This document shows, one piece after another, positions 5,395 through 6,971 of a DNA stretch of 6,971 nucleotides. The stretch covers positions 1 to 6,971 of the forward strand of contig CALHCK010000042.1 of NCBI GenBank assembly GCA_937936695.1, written 5' to 3'. Made by a program: the position numbers and the translations under genes. The first letter of the stretch is position 1. Every line of letters begins with the position of its first letter. The notes below the pieces were generated by a model. That model was not told where the DNA came from. It worked only from the letters and a program-made list of their open reading frames with translations, and ran no database searches. The DNA is from an uncultured Polaribacter sp. (lineage in GTDB: Bacteria > Bacteroidota > Bacteroidia > Flavobacteriales > Flavobacteriaceae).

Positions 5395-6162
5395 TTATTT
5401 TTTAAATTTCTCTAATGCTTTTTTAGTAAAGTCAGACAACACAAGCTCTCCAGAAACTGCTGCTCTTTCTAGCAACAAAGATTCCCAATTTTCGGTATCT
5501 TTCCACAATACTTTTTTCATTTCTGCTAAAGCTTTCGGATTATAACTTGCCAATTTTTCTACTAAAATTGTTACTCCTTCATCTAAATCTTTTTCATCTT
5601 CAAAAACCCTAGCATACAACCCTTTTTCTTTTGCCCAATAAGCATTTTTCCAATTAGTTGCATCTAAAGTTAATTCTGCTGTTGCACCAACTCCAATTTT
5701 TCTAGTAACAGCAGGTTCTATTACAAACGGACCAATACCTATTGTAAATTCAGATAATTTTATAGCTGCCTTTTCTGTAGCCAATACATAATCGCATGCC
5801 GCCAATAAGCCAACACCACCTCCTACAGTTTTACCTTGCACTCTTGCTATTACTAATTTACCACAAGTTCTTATGGCATTTATAACATTTGCAAAACCAG
5901 CAAAAAATTGTTTACCATCTTCTATATTTGTAATTGCTACCAATTCATCAAAAGAAGCTCCAGCACAGAAAGCACGATCTCCTTCAGATTTTAATACAAT
6001 AACATCAACTTCATTATTTTTTCCGAGCACATAAAACTCTTTAGCCAACCTTTCTAATAGCTCTCCTGGTAACGAGTTACTTGCTGGATGTCCAAATTCT
6101 ATAGTAGCAATATTATTATTAATATGAGTATATAAGCTTCCGTTTTCTCTTGTTGTAGCCAT
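5395..6162 (-). CDS. Enoyl-CoA hydratase/isomerase family protein, LiuC-like
   Basis: A 255-residue crotonase-fold protein that acts on acyl-CoA thioesters in the cytoplasm. The oxyanion-hole segments are AFCAGASFDEL (65-75) and GKTVGGGVGLLAACDYVLA (110-128). By alignment with rat mitochondrial enoyl-CoA hydratase, the second catalytic glutamate (Glu164) is kept as Glu138 (KLSEF), but the position of the first (Glu144) is Gly118. The GGGVGL plus SEFTIGIGPFVIEPAVTRKIG pattern resembles bacterial methylglutaconyl-CoA hydratases (LiuC, leucine degradation) as I remember them, but no leucine-pathway gene is nearby, so a precise substrate is not assigned; an isomerase of the same family remains possible. 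The C-terminal helices (about 205-255) are complete. The ATG has no Shine-Dalgarno. It lies 55 nt after the MATE gene and 3 nt before the MOSC gene, suggesting an operon with at least the latter. Confidence 0.9.
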   Translation of the reverse strand: MATTRENGSLYTHINNNIATIEFGHPASNSLPGELLERLAKEFYVLGKNNEVDVIVLKSEGDRAFCAGASFDELVAITNIEDGKQFFAGFANVINAIRTCGKLVIARVQGKTVGGGVGLLAACDYVLATEKAAIKLSEFTIGIGPFVIEPAVTRKIGVGATAELTLDATNWKNAYWAKEKGLYARVFEDEKDLDEGVTILVEKLASYNPKALAEMKKVLWKDTENWESLLLERAAVSGELVLSDFTKKALEKFKK

Positions 6163-6217
6163 AAAATAATTCTTTTTGTAAATTTAAGTCTTTCTTAAAT
6201 AATTTAAATAATCACTT

Positions 6218-6971
6218 TTAATATTGTTTTGTTAAAGGTAAAAAAGTGCGTCTAAATGTATACACTAACGGTAAACCTCTTGCTAAAATCCAAAGTGTAA
6301 AAGCAATCCAAATTGCTGTTAATTTTAAATTGTAGTAATCAAAAATTAACAATGTAGGTACAAACACCAATCCTGTAGAAAGAATTAATAAATTTCTTAA
6401 ATATTTCATTTTTCCCATTCCTTTAAACATTCCATCAAAAATAAAAGTAATAGCACTTATAGGTTGGGTTAATAAAACAATCCAAAAAACATGATTAAAC
6501 TGCTCTAAAACAGCTTGATCTTTAGTAAATATTTGCCCTATAACATTGTAAAAAATAAAACCTAAAACAGCTATTACTGTACCTGTTGCAATACCATATT
6601 TAAACAATTTACTACTTAAAGCTACTAAAGACGTATAATCTTTTGCTCCTAAAAACTTACCTGATAAAATATTTCCCGCGCTCGAGTATCCATCAATCAT
6701 AAAAGCCCCTAAAAGCCAAATATTAATTCCTATTGTGTAGGCTGCAATATACTCTTTACCGTAGTTGGTTGCATAAGAGGTAGCAAAATACAGGGCTACA
6801 TTTAATGCGATAGTTCTTACAAACAGGTTCGCAATCATCCCTAATAAACGAGGTATTTCTTTATGAAAAGGCAAACTTAACTGTAAAGAAATAGCGGTTT
6901 TACGCAGTAACAAAATAGTTGCTAATATTGCCATTACAATTTGTGCTATTACACTTGCATAGGCAGCTCCC
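6218..6971 (-). CDS. MATE family efflux transporter, DinF-like, C-terminal part
   Basis: The 3' part of a multidrug and toxic compound extrusion (MATE) transporter, an inner-membrane antiporter that exports cationic drugs or metabolites using a Na+ or H+ gradient. The reading frame is open to the window edge, so the protein begins outside; the Met at 6934 is internal, because the 12 codons before it (GAAYASVIAQIV) continue the family's conserved helix. About 250 residues are visible, a little over half of a usual 440-460-residue protein, with about seven hydrophobic segments, consistent with the second six-helix lobe plus the end of the preceding helix. IDGYSSAGNILSGKFLGAKD resembles the corresponding DinF-branch segment (acidic residue, then small residues and G-x-x-x-GA-x-D), which favours DinF over NorM. 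It ends with a basic, weakly hydrophobic tail (FRRTFLPLTKQY). The hydratase gene follows after 55 nt with no terminator seen between them, so cotranscription is possible. Confidence 0.9.
   Translation of the reverse strand, partial: GAAYASVIAQIVMAILATILLLRKTAISLQLSLPFHKEIPRLLGMIANLFVRTIALNVALYFATSYATNYGKEYIAAYTIGINIWLLGAFMIDGYSSAGNILSGKFLGAKDYTSLVALSSKLFKYGIATGTVIAVLGFIFYNVIGQIFTKDQAVLEQFNHVFWIVLLTQPISAITFIFDGMFKGMGKMKYLRNLLILSTGLVFVPTLLIFDYYNLKLTAIWIAFTLWILARGLPLVYTFRRTFLPLTKQY

Noticed and set aside
5194..5545. Two + strand open frames of 73 and 100 codons over the MOSC/hydratase junction.
   Set aside because: They run antisense to two well-conserved genes, their translations are low-complexity Phe/Ser/Ile-rich, and they show no family motifs.
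6179..6186. TAAATTTA upstream of the hydratase gene as a -7 promoter box.
   Set aside because: It differs from TAnnTTTG at the G, is self-complementary AT-rich DNA and has no -33 element at a suitable distance; cotranscription from the MATE gene is just as likely.
1..6971. Mobile elements, CRISPR arrays, tRNA or rRNA genes, phage or defence genes.
   Set aside because: No transposase or integrase reading frame, spaced repeats, tRNA-like cloverleaf or rRNA sequence was seen; nearly all the DNA is explained by conserved genes.

Overview
The window looks like chromosomal DNA from a member of the Flavobacteriaceae (phylum Bacteroidota). It is AT-rich, start codons lack Shine-Dalgarno sequences, two promoter-like sites resemble the Bacteroidota TAnnTTTG -7 box, and the first gene belongs to a family (DUF3078) known mainly from this phylum. 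The protein sequences also read like flavobacterial housekeeping proteins. The genus cannot be fixed from this sequence alone.

Layout: on the + strand, a secreted outer-membrane beta-barrel protein of the DUF3078 family (32-937) ends at a strong hairpin terminator (962-996). Facing it on the - strand is a Tas-type aldo/keto reductase (1025-2065). Behind that, also on the - strand, is phosphoglycerate kinase (2260-3447), with its own terminator (2181-2218) and a recognisable promoter (3470-3499). The DNA polymerase III delta' subunit gene holB (3557-4699) diverges from pgk on the + strand; its -7-like box lies almost against the start codon, so its mRNA may be leaderless. The right part is a run of three - strand genes: the C-terminal half of a MATE/DinF-type efflux protein (entering from beyond 6971), an enoyl-CoA hydratase/isomerase-family protein (5395-6162), and a YiiM-like MOSC protein (4834-5391). 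The last two are only 3 nt apart.

The genes form no single pathway. They are mostly conserved functions: glycolysis/gluconeogenesis (pgk), the replication clamp loader (holB), redox and acyl-CoA chemistry (tas, hydratase), molybdenum-cofactor-like or hydroxylamine detoxification (MOSC), and drug or metabolite export (MATE). I see no insertion sequence, prophage, CRISPR array, toxin-antitoxin pair, tRNA or rRNA.

The least explained stretch is the 134-bp gap between the convergent holB and MOSC genes (4700-4833). It holds a roughly 70-nt nested inverted-repeat element (4722-4791) with a perfect 10-bp inner stem and a G/C-bearing outer stem, followed by a separate 9-bp inverted repeat. From memory, not from a search, very similar sequences recur in flavobacterial intergenic regions, so this could be a dispersed structured element or RNA motif. 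It is the main candidate for follow-up. Otherwise the region is ordinary core genome.
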